Of a stretch of 64,000 nucleotides of DNA, positions 24,801 to 37,200 are shown one piece after another. The notes below the pieces were generated by a model. The model did not search any database and was not told the origin of the DNA. It saw only the letters and a program-made list of their open reading frames with translations. Made by a program: the position numbers and the translations under genes. Position 1 is the stretch's first letter. Each line of letters begins with the position of its first letter. Source of the DNA: Edolisoma coerulescens (taxonomy: Eukaryota > Chordata > Aves > Passeriformes > Campephagidae); the NCBI GenBank assembly GCA_013397115.1, contig VWZW01001167.1:2214903-2278902 (forward strand). Reading direction: 5' to 3'.

Positions 24801-27751
24801 AATTCTTTTTCTTAGGGATTTCCGCCTCCATCTGGCAATGGAAACACACTGTTGTTGCTTTTGAGAAGCAGGTTCATTCCATTTAAAATTTAGGAATTCT
24901 GTGATTATTCTTAGTCCATTATCCAGTACTTGCAAGGGAGGGAATAATTCCAAAACAAAATTAGTCACAGCAGAATTTGCTGAATATTTTCTCTCTTCAT
25001 ATGAACTTTCTATATGCCTTAATACCAAAAACCTTGCTCAACACAAGACGAGCCAACCTAGAAATATCTATTAACCGAACTGTGTTACTGTTATTTATAA
25101 ATAAATACTTTATTTACCACCCACAAAAACCCACAAAACCTCTGGGTGCCCTACAGGAATCACATTACAGGAACCCAGCTCCTTTTAGCTGACTACAGTG
25201 AGGATATCATTGGAACACACTGTGTCTTGTCTCCTTGCCTTGAGAGAAAATTCTTTCCTATGTGCTATTACGATACTTTATCTATTTTGAGGCAGAAAAG
25301 GAAAATAAACAGAGAAAACAGAAGGAAAAAGTAGTAAAATATCCCTACCATGTAGGAAACTTTTGATGAGTGACATGAAGTCCCATTCAAATCAACTTCA
25401 CATCCCTCAAATCAACTTCATTTGAGAGCTGGGAGCACCTATCTGCCTTCCCTACGAGGACAATACACTTTCTCTATTTATCTTGCATCAAACATACAAG
25501 AAGGAATCAGAGGCATACAAATAAATCTATTCCTATGCCTGATTGCCAGAGCCTCTCTGTAATGTACAAATGTATAAAGGTTACTGAGAAAACTTGATAT
25601 GGGCAGACTGCATTTTGGCAGAATCCATAGCCAGCAGCAGCAGTCACAGGGATCTGGGATTTATGCTTCATTGAAGCTGGCACAATGCCAGCCTGGCTGA
25701 AAAACAACAAAGAGCCTTCAAGTAACCTACCTAGCAATGATGACTTCCAAGTCAAGTTTCCTCTTTGGCTAGGTGGGTGAACAGGTTACTTGCCTTATCC
25801 AAAGTGAATGAGATTTCTGACCTTCAGCGTGATTTATAAAGTATTTTGTTCTGTAACCAGTGCTTTAGACCTGACCTAAGCACATTGATCTTATCCTGAA
25901 AATCAGCAAACGCTGAATTATGCCAATCAGCTTTTTATGACTTTTCCTGAAGCCCATTTGAAGAGTGCAGCTCATACAGAATATGATCACATGACTGCCT
26001 AAAACATTGGCTTCCTAACATCAGAACTTCCACTTGCCTCTTATTCAGTAAACACGTTACATGGCAAGTTTTCACCTCCACTCTGAAGGGGACTGTTTAT
26101 CGCTATTCTACCATGTAAAATCTCCACTGCTACAGGTGCTGGGAGAATCTAAGGGAATTATTTTTTCTCCTAGGACTCTGCATCTCTGGAATGTTCTCTT
26201 ACCAGCTCTGACATTGGTACTATGTCATGATGGAATGACACAGAGCTGACTACGGGATATCTTTCCAAACCTCTTGTTATTGTTACCCTCCTATAAAGCT
26301 AAGTCATGCAAGGTCTATGAGATAGCTAATATGACAACAAAAATTAAACTCTGAAAAATCAGTCCTGATTATCATCTTTTTCACATAAGGCATGAAAGTC
26401 TGATCCCTAACCTATCTCAGTTCCTCACTGGAATGAGCCCATAGGTAAAACAAAGATGGATGAAGAGCAGCTCAAGCTAAGCTGTCATATAGCTAACTGA
26501 CAGATAACTTCCTAAAAATAATCTTCTCTTTTATAACTTCTTTTTTCAGAAGCTCTGATCTCAACGGTCTCTGTGTCCTCCTAGACATCTTGACAGTGTG
26601 ACGGTTCAAAAGCAGGTTAACAATAAGCCACTCCTTCCTCCTCATAATCAATATATTGACTCTGATCACTCTTGATGCTCACAGGCACTGAGAAGCCTGT
26701 GCATCTGTGCCTGCTTACCATAACATAATGAAGACTGAAGCTCTGCTGGAAAAAAAAAAATTGAATTGGTAGTAAAAGATAGTCTATTTCCTGAACATAA
26801 GGTGAAACAGATATTATGGTTGCCTCTCAGAACTGTGCACTTAGCAGAATGCAGAATCCAATTCCAAGTCACTCGTGAAAATCAACTTTCTGTGTGAGAA
26901 AGTCTTTACTTACCCGAGTTCATCAGTCTCCTCTTGTCAAAGTTATGATTTTGTGGAATAATAAAGATGTTGGCTAAACTGTTTGATTGAATGCAAATGA
27001 TGCAATTTTCAATGAAACTGGAATTCGATTGAGAGACTAGGACTCATCCTACAGAAAGCAAGTCGCTATTTTAAGAGACAAATATAAACACTACTTTTTT
27101 TAGTTTCATTTTTCTCATAACATTCCCAGACACAGTTGCACAGAATAGCCATTTACAGTTAAATGTTCATAAAAAATATGTGTGTCAGTCTGTTTCTCGT
27201 TTCTGGTTAGGAAGAAACATGGAGATGGTATCTCAAATTTTAAACACTTGGGAGGAACTAGTGCATTACAGGGATGAGACTGACTTTGTAGATATAAAAA
27301 CAGAAAGCTGAGTGGGGACTTTTTTATTAATTTTTTTTGTTGTTTCAAGCAGATTTAGCCAACTGAATGCATATACTACATTTAGCTTCACTGGAGGACT
27401 TGGGAGTTTAAGCTTGCATTATTTCTGGCTACTTTGGAATTTTGACCTGAAAATGTTTCCACTGACACTTCACAGCACATTTTTCAACTTGCTGATGTTT
27501 GCTAGGGGACCTGTCCCCATGCGTTAAATAACAGTGACATTGGGGTAAACAAAACAACACTTGAATCTCTTCTCAGAGGAATTCCTGGTTGATTTCAGGA
27601 CAGAACAGTGGAAATAGGAAGAAAACCAGAAATGTTTTTTTTTTCTCATTGCTTATAAAGGTCTGTCTAGTCCTTTCTGAAGACTGTTGCCAGCCAATTT
27701 GTCATTTTCTCTTGCAGCTGATATACAAGACAGCACATATACAAATGAGGT

Positions 27752-27757
27752 CACTTG
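27752..27757. repeat. Target-site duplication, left copy
   Basis: CACTTG, immediately before the TG end of the solo LTR. Confidence 0.85.
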
Positions 27758-28246
27758 TGTGGCTGTGCTGCCACGTTATCAGGATGCCGTCAGCAGCTCT
27801 GCCAGGGCGGCTGCTTGGGCGGGCGCGTGGGCCTGGATGAAGGGAGCCCGGGGTCTGTGTGCTACGCCCTGGCCACAGCAGGAACACACACAAAGTGGTC
27901 CAGAACGCAGCTTCCACTCGATGGGGCTTCCCCCAGGCTGGTGGGAGACGCGCCAGCAGAGATAAAGGTGAAAGAGAAGCGATCTGCTGCTTGGATTCCA
28001 AAAAGTTTAATCTCCCTAAGGTGCAGAAGCAGCTGGATGACATACCAAGAAGTTACAGGCGTTTTTATACTGGGACGTAGGGAGGCGGGGTGAGGGGTAC
28101 AATCCAATAGGGAAAGGGAACATGGGAGGGATCAACAGGGAAACAGCCAGTGAGGATGGAACAGGGGAGGGATTACAGACACCCAATGGGGAACTGAGGG
28201 CAGGGCTGCAGGGAGGCTGTGGGAACTTGCAGTTCGCTATGTAACA
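27758..28246 (-). mobile_element. Solo LTR of an endogenous retrovirus with 6-bp target-site duplication
   Basis: This is a 489-bp element that reads TGTTAC...GCCACA on the minus strand, so it has the TG...CA ends of an LTR. The U3 part contains CCAAT boxes (complement of ccaat at about 28104 and 28183) and a TATA box (complement of tttttata at about 28062-28069). It is followed by a GC-rich R/U5. It is flanked by CACTTG at 27752-27757 and again at 28247-28252. A 6-bp duplication is typical of class II (beta- or alpharetrovirus-like) elements. No internal retroviral sequence remains, so it arose by recombination between two LTRs. The perfect duplication suggests a younger insertion than the LTR at 6366-6926. 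Confidence 0.88.
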
Positions 28247-28252
28247 CACTTG
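28247..28252. repeat. Target-site duplication, right copy
   Basis: CACTTG, immediately after the CA end of the solo LTR. Confidence 0.85.
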
Positions 28253-28336
28253 GTCACATATTTCTCACAAAACTGATTTAAATTCAAACAGCAAAAACTC
28301 TGGTATAGAAAACAATGGTTGGAAAACAACTCTTAC

Positions 28337-28369
28337 CTTTAAGGAATGCCTTCATTGAACTGCCATCCT
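28337..28369 (-). CDS. 33-nt linker microexon between PLAT D and E
   Basis: This is a 33-nt exon with acceptor CGTATTTTAG and an excellent donor AAAG|GTAAGAG, entering and leaving in phase 1. It encodes 'DGSSMKAFLK', a short linker between domains D and E. It can be skipped without frame change. Only 151 bases separate it from the preceding exon. The frame runs from 'ELTAN' through this exon into 'QRWRVQV' of domain E, which is the main support for its reality. Confidence 0.78.
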
Positions 28370-28520
28370 CTAAAATACGAACAGGAAAAATAATTGTGAA
28401 CTAGCTTTATTATCACTTTTTCTTAAGTTATGGTCTTATCTGGAAGGGTTCTTCAGTAATAACTAGGCATTAAGTATATACTGTAGTGCTATAACAAATT
28501 TTTTTTAACAAAATACTTAC

Positions 28521-28576
28521 TATTGGCAGTTAGCTCCCTCTCAGTTTTCCCATCATCTTGATATTCATCTAACCAT
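28521..28576 (-). CDS. PLAT domain D, terminal RWL exon
   Basis: The exon is 56 nt, with acceptor AATGAAAG and donor AATA|GTAAGT, phase 2 to phase 1. It encodes 'WLDEYQDDGKTERELTAN', the canonical PLAT end (RWL, DDG, REL). The acceptor has a weak pyrimidine tract, but the phases fit both neighbours exactly. The coding sequence is intact. Confidence 0.94.
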
Positions 28577-30669
28577 CTTTCATTGCAAAAACAAAACTAA
28601 TAAGATTAATAAAAGCTATTAGTATAGTATATATCATCTGACCATTACCTTTTGTCTCCAATAGTATTTTTTATAGTTCTTTTATCAAATTACACCTTGA
28701 AACTACTTACAAGATCAAATTTTCTTTTATACCTTCATCACACTTGGCCTTACTCATATAAGAAGAATTTGGTTCAATTTGCTTCAGGCAAAGAAGAATT
28801 TTCATTGTAGCTGTATGAAGTACTGTAGTACTCTATGGAGTACATTATATGAAATACTAATTATTTACTGGTTCAGAGACTCAGCTGTACATGTAAGGGA
28901 GTTATATAACCTGCAGTGGTTAGTTATATTCATTGTACTTAAAATTATATACAAAACCTGCAGGTCTGGAAGTTTCTAAAACTTTTGCAGATCTGCAGCA
29001 ACAAACTGAACTTCTGTCTTTTCTTTTATACTGATGAATTTAAGGAGCTTTTCTGCAATATCATTTCACTACAAACATACATTCATACTCCTTCAGTTGA
29101 ACCCCCTTGTTCACATAATATTTCCCAACCTTCAACAACCTCACTTATTTAAAAATAAATAAATACGTGCTCACTATCAGCTTCTGTTCTATTGACTCCA
29201 TGTTGATGTTGTATTTGTTTAAACCCAAGGATCCATAACACATTTCATTTCTTGTGTGTAACAAAACTCTGTGAATAAATCTCTTATGCATGAAGTCTAA
29301 ACTCCACCGTATTTCAACTCTTGTTACAATAAATAGCTTGATTAACTTTTGAGACCTTCTCATTCCATCCTAAGAAACAAAAGATCACTAGCAGTTTCTA
29401 AAAGTAGAAAGCAAATTTGGACAAAAACTGAACACAGGATTCGAGGTGCAGCCTCACCAGTGCCAAGTACAGGGGGACAGTCACTGCCCTGGTCCTGTTG
29501 GCCACACTATTGCTGATCCAAGCTAGGATGCCATTGGCCTTCTTGGTCACCTGGGCACAGGCTGGCTCGTGTTCAGCCAGTTGTTGACCAGCACTCCCAG
29601 ATCCTTTTCCACCAGGCAGCTTTCCAGCCACTCATTGCCAAGTCTGTAGCACTGCATGGGGCTGTTGTGACCCAAGGGCATCTCCCTCTGTACCCTTGTG
29701 TGGGTCACATACAGCCCAATAGATTTACTTGTATATGTCCAAGTGCTGCAGCAGGTTGCTGGCTATTTCCTCTTGGATTGTGGGGGATTCCTTCTGCTTC
29801 CCCCCCTTTCTTCTAGCTCAGGGGGCTGATATTACTTTTAAAGACTGAGGGGAAGAAGGCATTAGGTGGCTCAGCCTTTCCTTCATCCAGTGGGTATCTT
29901 CCCTACTTGGCTACCTCACCAACTGTGTCAGGTGGTTCTCTTCCACCAGCTCCAGGAACCTCCTAAACTCCTTCTCTGCTGTACTGTATTTGCAGTCCCT
30001 CATGAGAACAGCGGCTGGTGACCTTCCAGCTGCTCACAGTACATTTCATCTGCCTCTTCCTCCTGGTTGGCCGGTCTGTAACAGACCTAGACCCTTCCAC
30101 CACGACACCGGCCTTACTGGCCTTCCCCCTGATTCTTACCCATAAACACCCAGCTCTGTCATCACCATCATCAAGCTCTAGACAATCAAAAACCACCTTA
30201 ACATACAGGGCTACCCCACCTCCTCTCCTTCCTTGCCTCTCCCTGCTGAAGAGTTTACAGTCATCCATGGCAGCACTGCAGCTGTGCAAGTCATCCCACC
30301 ACGTTTTCATGATGGCAACTATGTAATTTCAGATCTTTGTACACAACACTTCTTAAAAGATTGAGAATGGAAAGCTTATTTAATTTCACATGGCCTCTGT
30401 ATAATTTAGATTTTAAAAAGAATATCAATGCACCTTTCCTTTTATGCAATGTTTGTTTTGGGGCTTCTCTGCATTAGGCTATGACTCCCTCCCATGCCAA
30501 TACATGAATTTTTTTCCTTGTCTTCAATTGTAAAATTTTGCGTCACTTCTATGTTGAAAAACTCTGGGGCTTTGCTCAAACATCTAGGTTGTGTGCACAT
30601 ATCTGCTCTAAAATTTTTTCATTATGTTGCTGGCAGGTAACAAATTCTTTCTCTCCATGAATGACATAC
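28577..30669. other. Intron between the last two PLAT D exons
   Basis: About 820 bases of AT-rich sequence without recognised features lie next to exon 28521-28576, followed by a CR1 copy at 29399-30340. Confidence 0.6.
29399..30340 (-). mobile_element. CR1 LINE, internally deleted
   Basis: The plus-strand segments 'cctcaccagtgccaagtaca', 'ggatgccattggccttcttg' and 'tgttgaccagcactcccaga' are complements of well-known avian CR1 sequence. The stretch 29750-30340, ending 'caagtcatcccaccacgttt' and 'tcatgatggcaac', corresponds to the CR1 endonuclease-coding region read backwards. The element is therefore on the minus strand, with a more 5' part at the right joined to a more 3' part at the left, so an internal deletion is likely. 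Many frameshifts are present and no open ORF2 remains. Confidence 0.85.
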
Positions 30670-30751
30670 CTATTACAAGGAAATACAACCTCCTGAGCAT
30701 CTTCTCCCTCTTTATGTTTGATGACAATCTTATCCAGAAACCATCCACTGC
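30670..30751 (-). CDS. PLAT domain D, W-strand exon
   Basis: The exon is 82 nt, with acceptor TGACACAG and donor AATAG|GTATGT, entering in phase 1 and leaving in phase 2. It encodes 'SGWFLDKIVIKHKEGEDA' and 'EVVFPCNR'. W-F-L-D-K and F-P-C-N-R are the most conserved PLAT signatures. The split Arg codon is completed by the following exon. The exon is intact. Confidence 0.95.
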
Positions 30752-33402
30752 CTGTGTCAAAATGACAAAAGTTTATCATGTGAAATCATACTTTTTTAAA
30801 ATAAATTTTAAGAAAAAAAGCCCAGATTATCTTTTTCTAGCAGAAACACAGATCATATTAAGACAGATCTCATCTAAATAAATAAGATATATTAACAGAA
30901 TGAAAGCTTTATTATTTTTTGTCTTTCATAAGAGATGCAATTCTTCTCTGCCTTAGCCTGTTTTACTTTTAAGAGGGGCTGTGGCCAGGGGTGGGTTTTT
31001 TTCCCTTGGAGACAAATACATGCATACATCTCTGAACTGTCAACACCATTCAAATCCCACCCTACACCTTTTGATTCCCTGTAATCAGGCACAAGGGTGT
31101 TGGGACAAATCTGTTTATGCCAGTAATCAAGATTTGTGTGAAAGCTGGAAATTTTGGTCCTCTGTGAGTGAATGCCCTGTTGCATATACAAAAATATTTA
31201 TTAACAAATCTTTATGCTCTCATGTGCAAACAGAGTGGGGCTGCAGCCTTGGAGGGGCTTTGTGTGTCTTGGTGACAGTAACTGGCAAAACTGAGGATCC
31301 AAGGATCCAGGGCCAGCAACCAGATAGACTGACTGCCTAAGGCCAGCTACTGGAGGCCTTTTACATCCATACTGTACTTATTTTTTTATATTTGACATTG
31401 ATGGACTCTTGTTCTGATCAGCTGGAGAGGGCAACAGGGCCACTTGTACTGTTTGTGTACATACTGAGTTCCTGTCTGTGTTGATCTGCGTGGCCAGCCA
31501 TGTGCATACGTACATGTGTTTTATAAATGTGTTTGTGTGCATGTCTACTGGGAACGCACGCTCAGCCTCGCTACTGTGAGACCAGCAGGCATGGGGCTGT
31601 GCAGTCTTGCTTCTGCTGGGCTACTGAATTCATCTTCTCCCTAACCGCGGGAACCACTGGCACATCCATGCTGATCTTTTAGATCTCTCCCAATGACCAC
31701 CCTAGTGATTGGTCTGGTTGTCCTGCAGCGCCCTTCTCAGATATCCTGTTCTCACTGTGCCTGCACCACTCACAATTTGCCATGTTGCTTACGAGGTTTC
31801 GCCAACTCATACCATTACCTATCAGCACGCTGCAGCAAAACAGCATGAGGGATGTTTTGGTCAGAAGCAAACTATCATCCTAGTTATCCTTATGCTTTGC
31901 CTCCCTGGCTGCATCTGAGTCTGGAAGTCCCTAGAAGGCAGCAGTTTGGGTCACATAGGAAGGGCATCCCCAGGTAGTACATGGAGCAAATCCTGTTCTC
32001 TAGGACAAAAGTCTTTTACTTTCCTCATTCACCTTCCTTCCTCCCTCTCAATCCTCAAAAGGCTGAGTCTCTCCTGAGTCACCATCCTTTTCCAGCTCTT
32101 AACCTCTCAGTCACCTCAGACTAGGCTTATGTGGGGCTAGTTTTGCATACAGTTCAAAAGAGGTTTGTGAGATCTGTCTGTGGTGAGTACAATGAACAGC
32201 CTTCTGAATTACCTAGGCATGTATTTTGTTACAGATAGAATTGAATCCATTGTCCTGTTTAGACAGTCCTTCAGACCCACAGATTTGAACTCCAATGTCA
32301 AAGAACACAGTGAGATAGCTGAATTGGGTTACAGATTTGTAATGCTGATCCTGCTGATCCATGCTGCCTATTAAAGGAGAGATGAGGGAAGAGAGCATGG
32401 TATGGTGCTGTGGTGAATAGAGAGAAGGTGGCCTTTTGTGTTATGTCATGGGTTACTACAGTGTGAAACTCTCAGGTGTACAATCATCCATATTGCTGAA
32501 GGCAGCAAACTCCATGGAACTACAGACACAGGAAACAACCATTCCAAGGCTGCACTATAAGGGCTATTTCTCTAATAGTCACAAGCCTGCTCAGAGCCTT
32601 AGGCAGTACAGACAGTCAGCAAGACGGGTGTTGCTTGGGACCATTTCAGAACAGAGTAGGGTAAAAGGGCTTTTCTAATCTGTTATCAGTGGACCCCTGA
32701 ACTGCCTTGAAAATCCTTCTCTTCACTTAACTTCTTCCTAGATGTTAATCTGCAAATATATTTTCGATATTTACCTCTTTGGTGCTTTCAAATGCTAGCT
32801 TTCTTTTCATTTATGTCATTACAGAGATGCACATTTCTTCAAGGCCCTATATCCAAAATACATCTCATTACCAAATTCTCTCTTTTTTTCTGAAAAACCT
32901 GCAAGCTGAATGCCATGTCACTCACTGGAATAGCTCCACATTTACTTGCACGGATCAAATATACAATCAAATCTTCTACAATTGCCCAAAGAAGCAAGGA
33001 CATTGTGTTATAGCTACTCCGATTTTGTCAGGTAGCAAATCAGCTCCTGAATATCTTTAATTCCATCCTGAATAGTTTTCACTGTTTGTCTAATGAAAGA
33101 TTGTCTTACCAGTGTGAGCTATACTTTTGAGAGTTTTCTATATGCAAATAAATAGTGCTTTCTCATAAATAGTCTTGAAAACAAGGAGTGGAATGAGAGT
33201 ATATGACATTAAACTCATGCCCTTTTTTCTGTCCATTACCACAGTTTTTCATCATCCCATCACAGTGATCAACCTGCAGGAAGACTTTTTATCACTGCAA
33301 GACCTTCTGTCACGTTTTCTGTGAAGGATGTAATATAAACAAAGTGCATTGGGTTTAAAAAGGACTTGAAAACACACTGGTCTCTAGGAAGTTAAATCCT
33401 AC
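30752..33402. other. Intron within PLAT D
   Basis: Holds the GC-richer repeat at about 31240-31700. The remainder has no recognised feature. Confidence 0.6.
31240..31700 (+). repeat. Interspersed repeat, copy 1 of an unnamed family
   Basis: This GC-richer block contains 'gccagcaaccagatagactg', a GT-rich middle (gtgtttgtgtgcatgtctac) and 'actgggaacgcacgctcagc'. The same ordered motifs occur at 41740-42830 ('gccagcaactggagagactg', a GT-rich part, 'actgggaacgtgctgcccct'). Two diverged copies in the same order indicate a dispersed element, perhaps an LTR, but I cannot name the family and the ends are approximate. Confidence 0.6.
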
Positions 33403-33481
33403 CTGGACCAGCTCCATCATGGCTAATCAGAACTTTCTCCAAGTCCCCCAGTGAGACAGCCTTTAAGCAGAAAATATCCAT
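33403..33481 (-). CDS. PLAT domain D, middle exon
   Basis: The exon is 79 nt, with acceptor TTCCACAG and donor CCAG|GTAGGA, phase 0 to phase 1. It reads 'MDIFCLKAVSLGDLEKVLI' and then 'SHDGAGP', the canonical second-half opening of PLAT, with the HDG turn intact. It is in frame with both neighbours and completes a Gly codon with the next exon. Confidence 0.95.
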
Positions 33482-34117
33482 CTGTGGAACCATACATGGA
33501 AAATGATAAAGGTCTTAAACATAGCTGTTGCTTTGACTCTAACAGTATAGAAAAGCTTTTTTTCCTGTCTTTTTTTTCTTTTTTTTTTCCAAAATGAATA
33601 TAGTTGTTTTATATTGGTGCTGGCCAGAAGTGGGGATCCTTTAAAACTTTCTACAGTGAATAACACCTGAAAATTACTCCACAGAGACAGCACCAACACC
33701 TTTGGCATGAGACAATGATCAGTTTCAAACAATTATTCGGTTGGTGTCTATATTATATTTTCTAGCCCTATCTGCCTCACCAAGATTGGAAAACATACTT
33801 AGGAATACAGATTTAGACCTTGATTCTAAAATTCACAGTGATCTGTTCAGGACAACATACTGTTATCATTTTATGTATGTGTGCAATACAAATAACCAAG
33901 AATACCCAAATTCTAATACCTAAAGCTGTTATCAAATGGTTGATCAAGCAGATAAAAATTATCCCAGTGATGCAATTATGTAAGCAATATTGAATAAGGA
34001 AGATGGTAAATGCTTGAATAAACTTTGTAAATAAAAGATATTTCCATTTGTTGATGAAACAGTTTTCTAGCTGTAATTTACTCTTATTGATCAGAAGCAG
34101 CATTGTTTGTACTTCAC
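33482..34117. other. Intron within PLAT D
   Basis: Phase-0 intron of 636 bases; AT-rich, nothing else recognised. Confidence 0.65.
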
Positions 34118-34272
34118 CTGTCTGTGTCGAAATTTAAGATTCTTATTCTTAGATCTATGGAGCTTCCTTTTGCCAGTATCTCCTCTTGTCCCAATGAGGT
34201 TGATATAAACATTGGAATCTGTTTCAGCACCCAGTTTAGCACCTGTGCATACATGGACCTCATACACCAGCG
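34118..34272 (-). CDS. PLAT domain D, first-half exon
   Basis: The exon is 155 nt, with acceptor TTCTTGTAG and donor GACAG|GTGAAG, phase 1 to phase 0. It encodes 'LVYEVHVCTGAKLGAETDSN', 'VYINLIG', 'GDTGKRKL' and 'KFRHRQ', which is close to textbook PLAT (YEV.V.TG, GA.TD..VYI.L.G, GDTG.R.L, F.R.Q). Domain D is the best preserved of the array and spans four exons with no lesion. It is the best query for identifying the gene family. Confidence 0.95.
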
Positions 34273-37200
34273 CTACAAGAAGAAAAAACTTGAGATTATC
34301 CTTGCAGTTTGGACAGGACTCTAAAGTTTCCTCATCAAAATTTTGCTAGAAGACTGTACTGATTTTCAAGTTTGCAAGTAGCAACAGCTATCCATGAATT
34401 TGTCACTTCTAGGTTCAAATCTTTTCATTCTCTTCACAAAAATATGACAACATCAAGCTTTAAAAAAACCACACTAAACTGAGCATTGCTATGCATTGCT
34501 CAGCAAAGCAGCTCATCAACCAAGTGTTCCCTAGTGCTCAGTTTTCTTCTCTTACTCCGCGTTGTCTATTCATGATTTCAGGACCTAATTCACAAAGTCT
34601 TTCTTTGCAATTTATCTGGAGACCACCTAACTGTGTCTAGTCATCATCTGAAATAAAAGCTACTTTTCACTGGTACCAAAGCACTTTCAACCGCCAGATT
34701 TGTGCAAAACAATTATCTGGGTTGTTAACCTTCATTTCATCTTAAAAGAGGAATAAAAATCACAAATCCTAGGGGTTTTAGATTTTCACCTCACATACAA
34801 AGGTGGACAAGCAGATGAACAGCTCCCACACCTACAAAAAGTGAACAGTCATCTTGCTTTTGAGGGTTTCAAAATCTGTCCCTAGTGAATGATAGGACTT
34901 TCAAAAACAGCTCTCAGTTAAAATATATTTACAACATTTTAATGCCTCTCCTTATAGTCTAGACCAAATTCTTACACACAAAAATATATACACATCTTCA
35001 AAGACTTCTGGAATATAATCTAGAATTACTGTATTTAAATGTTCTATCCCACACTAATATTATTTTTACAACTATCCAGATGTGCAAATTAATTTAAAAA
35101 ATTTTTTTGCAGTGATCATGTACTATTATATTTCATTTCAGTTTTTCTTACTGTGACTTAAAAAAAAATTCATTTTTTAACATTTTCATCCTTTTTTTTA
35201 CATATTAATGGCAATTTTTCCATGCAGTGTTTCTATTCTAATCACAGCTGGCCATCTCTGCTGCTATGTAGCAGATCACAGAGAAGATTACAGTTTCATT
35301 TATGTGCAATTTTAATAGTTCTTGGAGTGAAGAAAGGTAATAGAAGTCCTAACATAATTAGTTCATTTTAAGAGGGAACAAAAATGAAAATAGAATATGA
35401 TAACGAAATGCTTGAAACTGGACAATACTCTGCAAAAGCTAGTTAAAATACTGTTGCCCTTAAACCACCAGGTAGCTACTTCAATCTGACACTTCCATAA
35501 ATTTTTTTATTCACCGGATCCCAAGTCAGCTTATAAAACTCAGACGTCATGTCATCCAGCATCACTGAAGAGTAGCTATTTCTGATTCCCAGTGGAGAAG
35601 CAGTAAAATAATACTGCAAATACTTAAGGGGAAAAAATAGCCCCACATGTATTAAAAGACAGGAGAAATGTTGATGGATAGATTCCATGCTTAACCAAAT
35701 TAGGGTATTTCTTTTAATCTGTGTAAAATTAGCCTAGAACACAGTGTCTCCAAATCTTTATCACTATTACAACTGGGACTCCAAATAGGAGTGGTGTTCC
35801 CTGAATAATTTTATTATTTTCTGTAATTCCAAGCATTCATTGCAGCTCTCACATCCATGCATTAATGTATCAACACTGCCTGTGACATATAATTGATCTT
35901 GATAACACACACACATCTTCAAAAGTTTGGCAGAGCCTTATAAAAATTAGTTTCAAGGTTTTTAACATTAAAAAATCATGCTAAAACAAATTGTAGGTAT
36001 GAATAGCAAGTAGCAAAGATAAATTGACCTGATAATTAACATAATTGAACTATATATCCAAATTACATTTTATATCATAACTGCTAATATAATCACAGCT
36101 GGCCAAAGGGCAGAGGATAAGGAGTGGCAGCAAACTATGAGAGCAAATGTGCAGCAAAGCAAAGAGCCACACTGATCATGAAGAGGCAAAATCTTGAGGA
36201 GTGTGGAAGGAGAGAGGTTACATTTCCAAAAAACCACTAAAAATTATAATAATCTGTGACCAGAAATTTTAATAAAGGCTATACTACCCATGGAGCAAGA
36301 TGCTGCAGGTAGTAAAATAAGCGACATTGGCATGAAATCTCCTCCACACTTTTACATTCTTACTTACATTCTTAGTTTTGAAAATGAAAAGCATCTATGG
36401 GAGGAAAGGAAGGGGTATAGACTGTTTATGTTATGGCTATTTAGACACAAGACTGGTATCTGTATTACTTACAACTACAAGTAATTTCCATGTTTAAAAA
36501 TTTAAAAATTAAGTAACTATAACCACAATTTTGAAGCATATTCAAAGTTTTTTTTTTTTAAGAAATGATCTAACAATAAATGTTTACAAATCAAAATACC
36601 AACAACTCTTTTTGTTATGGAGGAAGGGTACACAAGAAGAGAACAAGAGGTAATTATAACACAACACTAAGATATTAACAGATAAATAAATTACACTTCA
36701 TTTTGTAGCACTGTACATCTCTGTAGTAACCAGAGAGGTGATAATGATCTAATCATTACATACAACTTTCTTTTGTTACCAGCCTAAATAAATCAGTTTG
36801 AAGTGGACAGCACGCACATCTTGAAATGTAAAATCCTGGAAAATATTTTCTATAGCTTCTTGTGTCTATACCTCTCTCACCATCTGTAAAATGTTAGGTC
36901 TGACATTTAGGCTACGCAATCTGCATTATTTATGCAGGAACCTTCTTAACAAAAAAGACCAGTTTGGGCTCTAAATTTTTCTACAAATATAGGCTACTAC
37001 AATACAGGCTATTATATTAGCATAATAAAAGGAATGTTTAGATCCCTTAACTTGAGTATGTGCTACAATGCATTTTGTAGGAATCACAAAAAAAATGAAG
37101 CAAGGAAAACATTCTCCAAAACACATACGCCTAAATAGAACGTGGTGAACGTGGCCACTATAGCAAAATGCCTACACATTCAAATAAACATCCACTAAAT

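Larger units (their letters stand above)
21831..28336. other. Intron between PLAT D linker and PLAT E
   Basis: Intron of 6.5 kb. It contains the solo LTR at 27758-28246, only about 90 bases from the 33-nt linker exon, and two near-identical 20-base copies of an 'aaacatttttag' motif at about 21846 and 21872. A 105-codon minus-strand reading at 24711-25028 shows no PLAT strands. Confidence 0.6.

Noticed and set aside
24711..25028. 105-codon minus-strand reading in the PLAT D-E intron
   Set aside because: Checked for a PLAT second half; no 'LG.L.K', W-F-L or RWL motif, and no exon is needed here.
27589..28249. Cluster of 70-113 codon readings on both strands
   Set aside because: They fall on the GC-rich solo LTR and are shadows of it.
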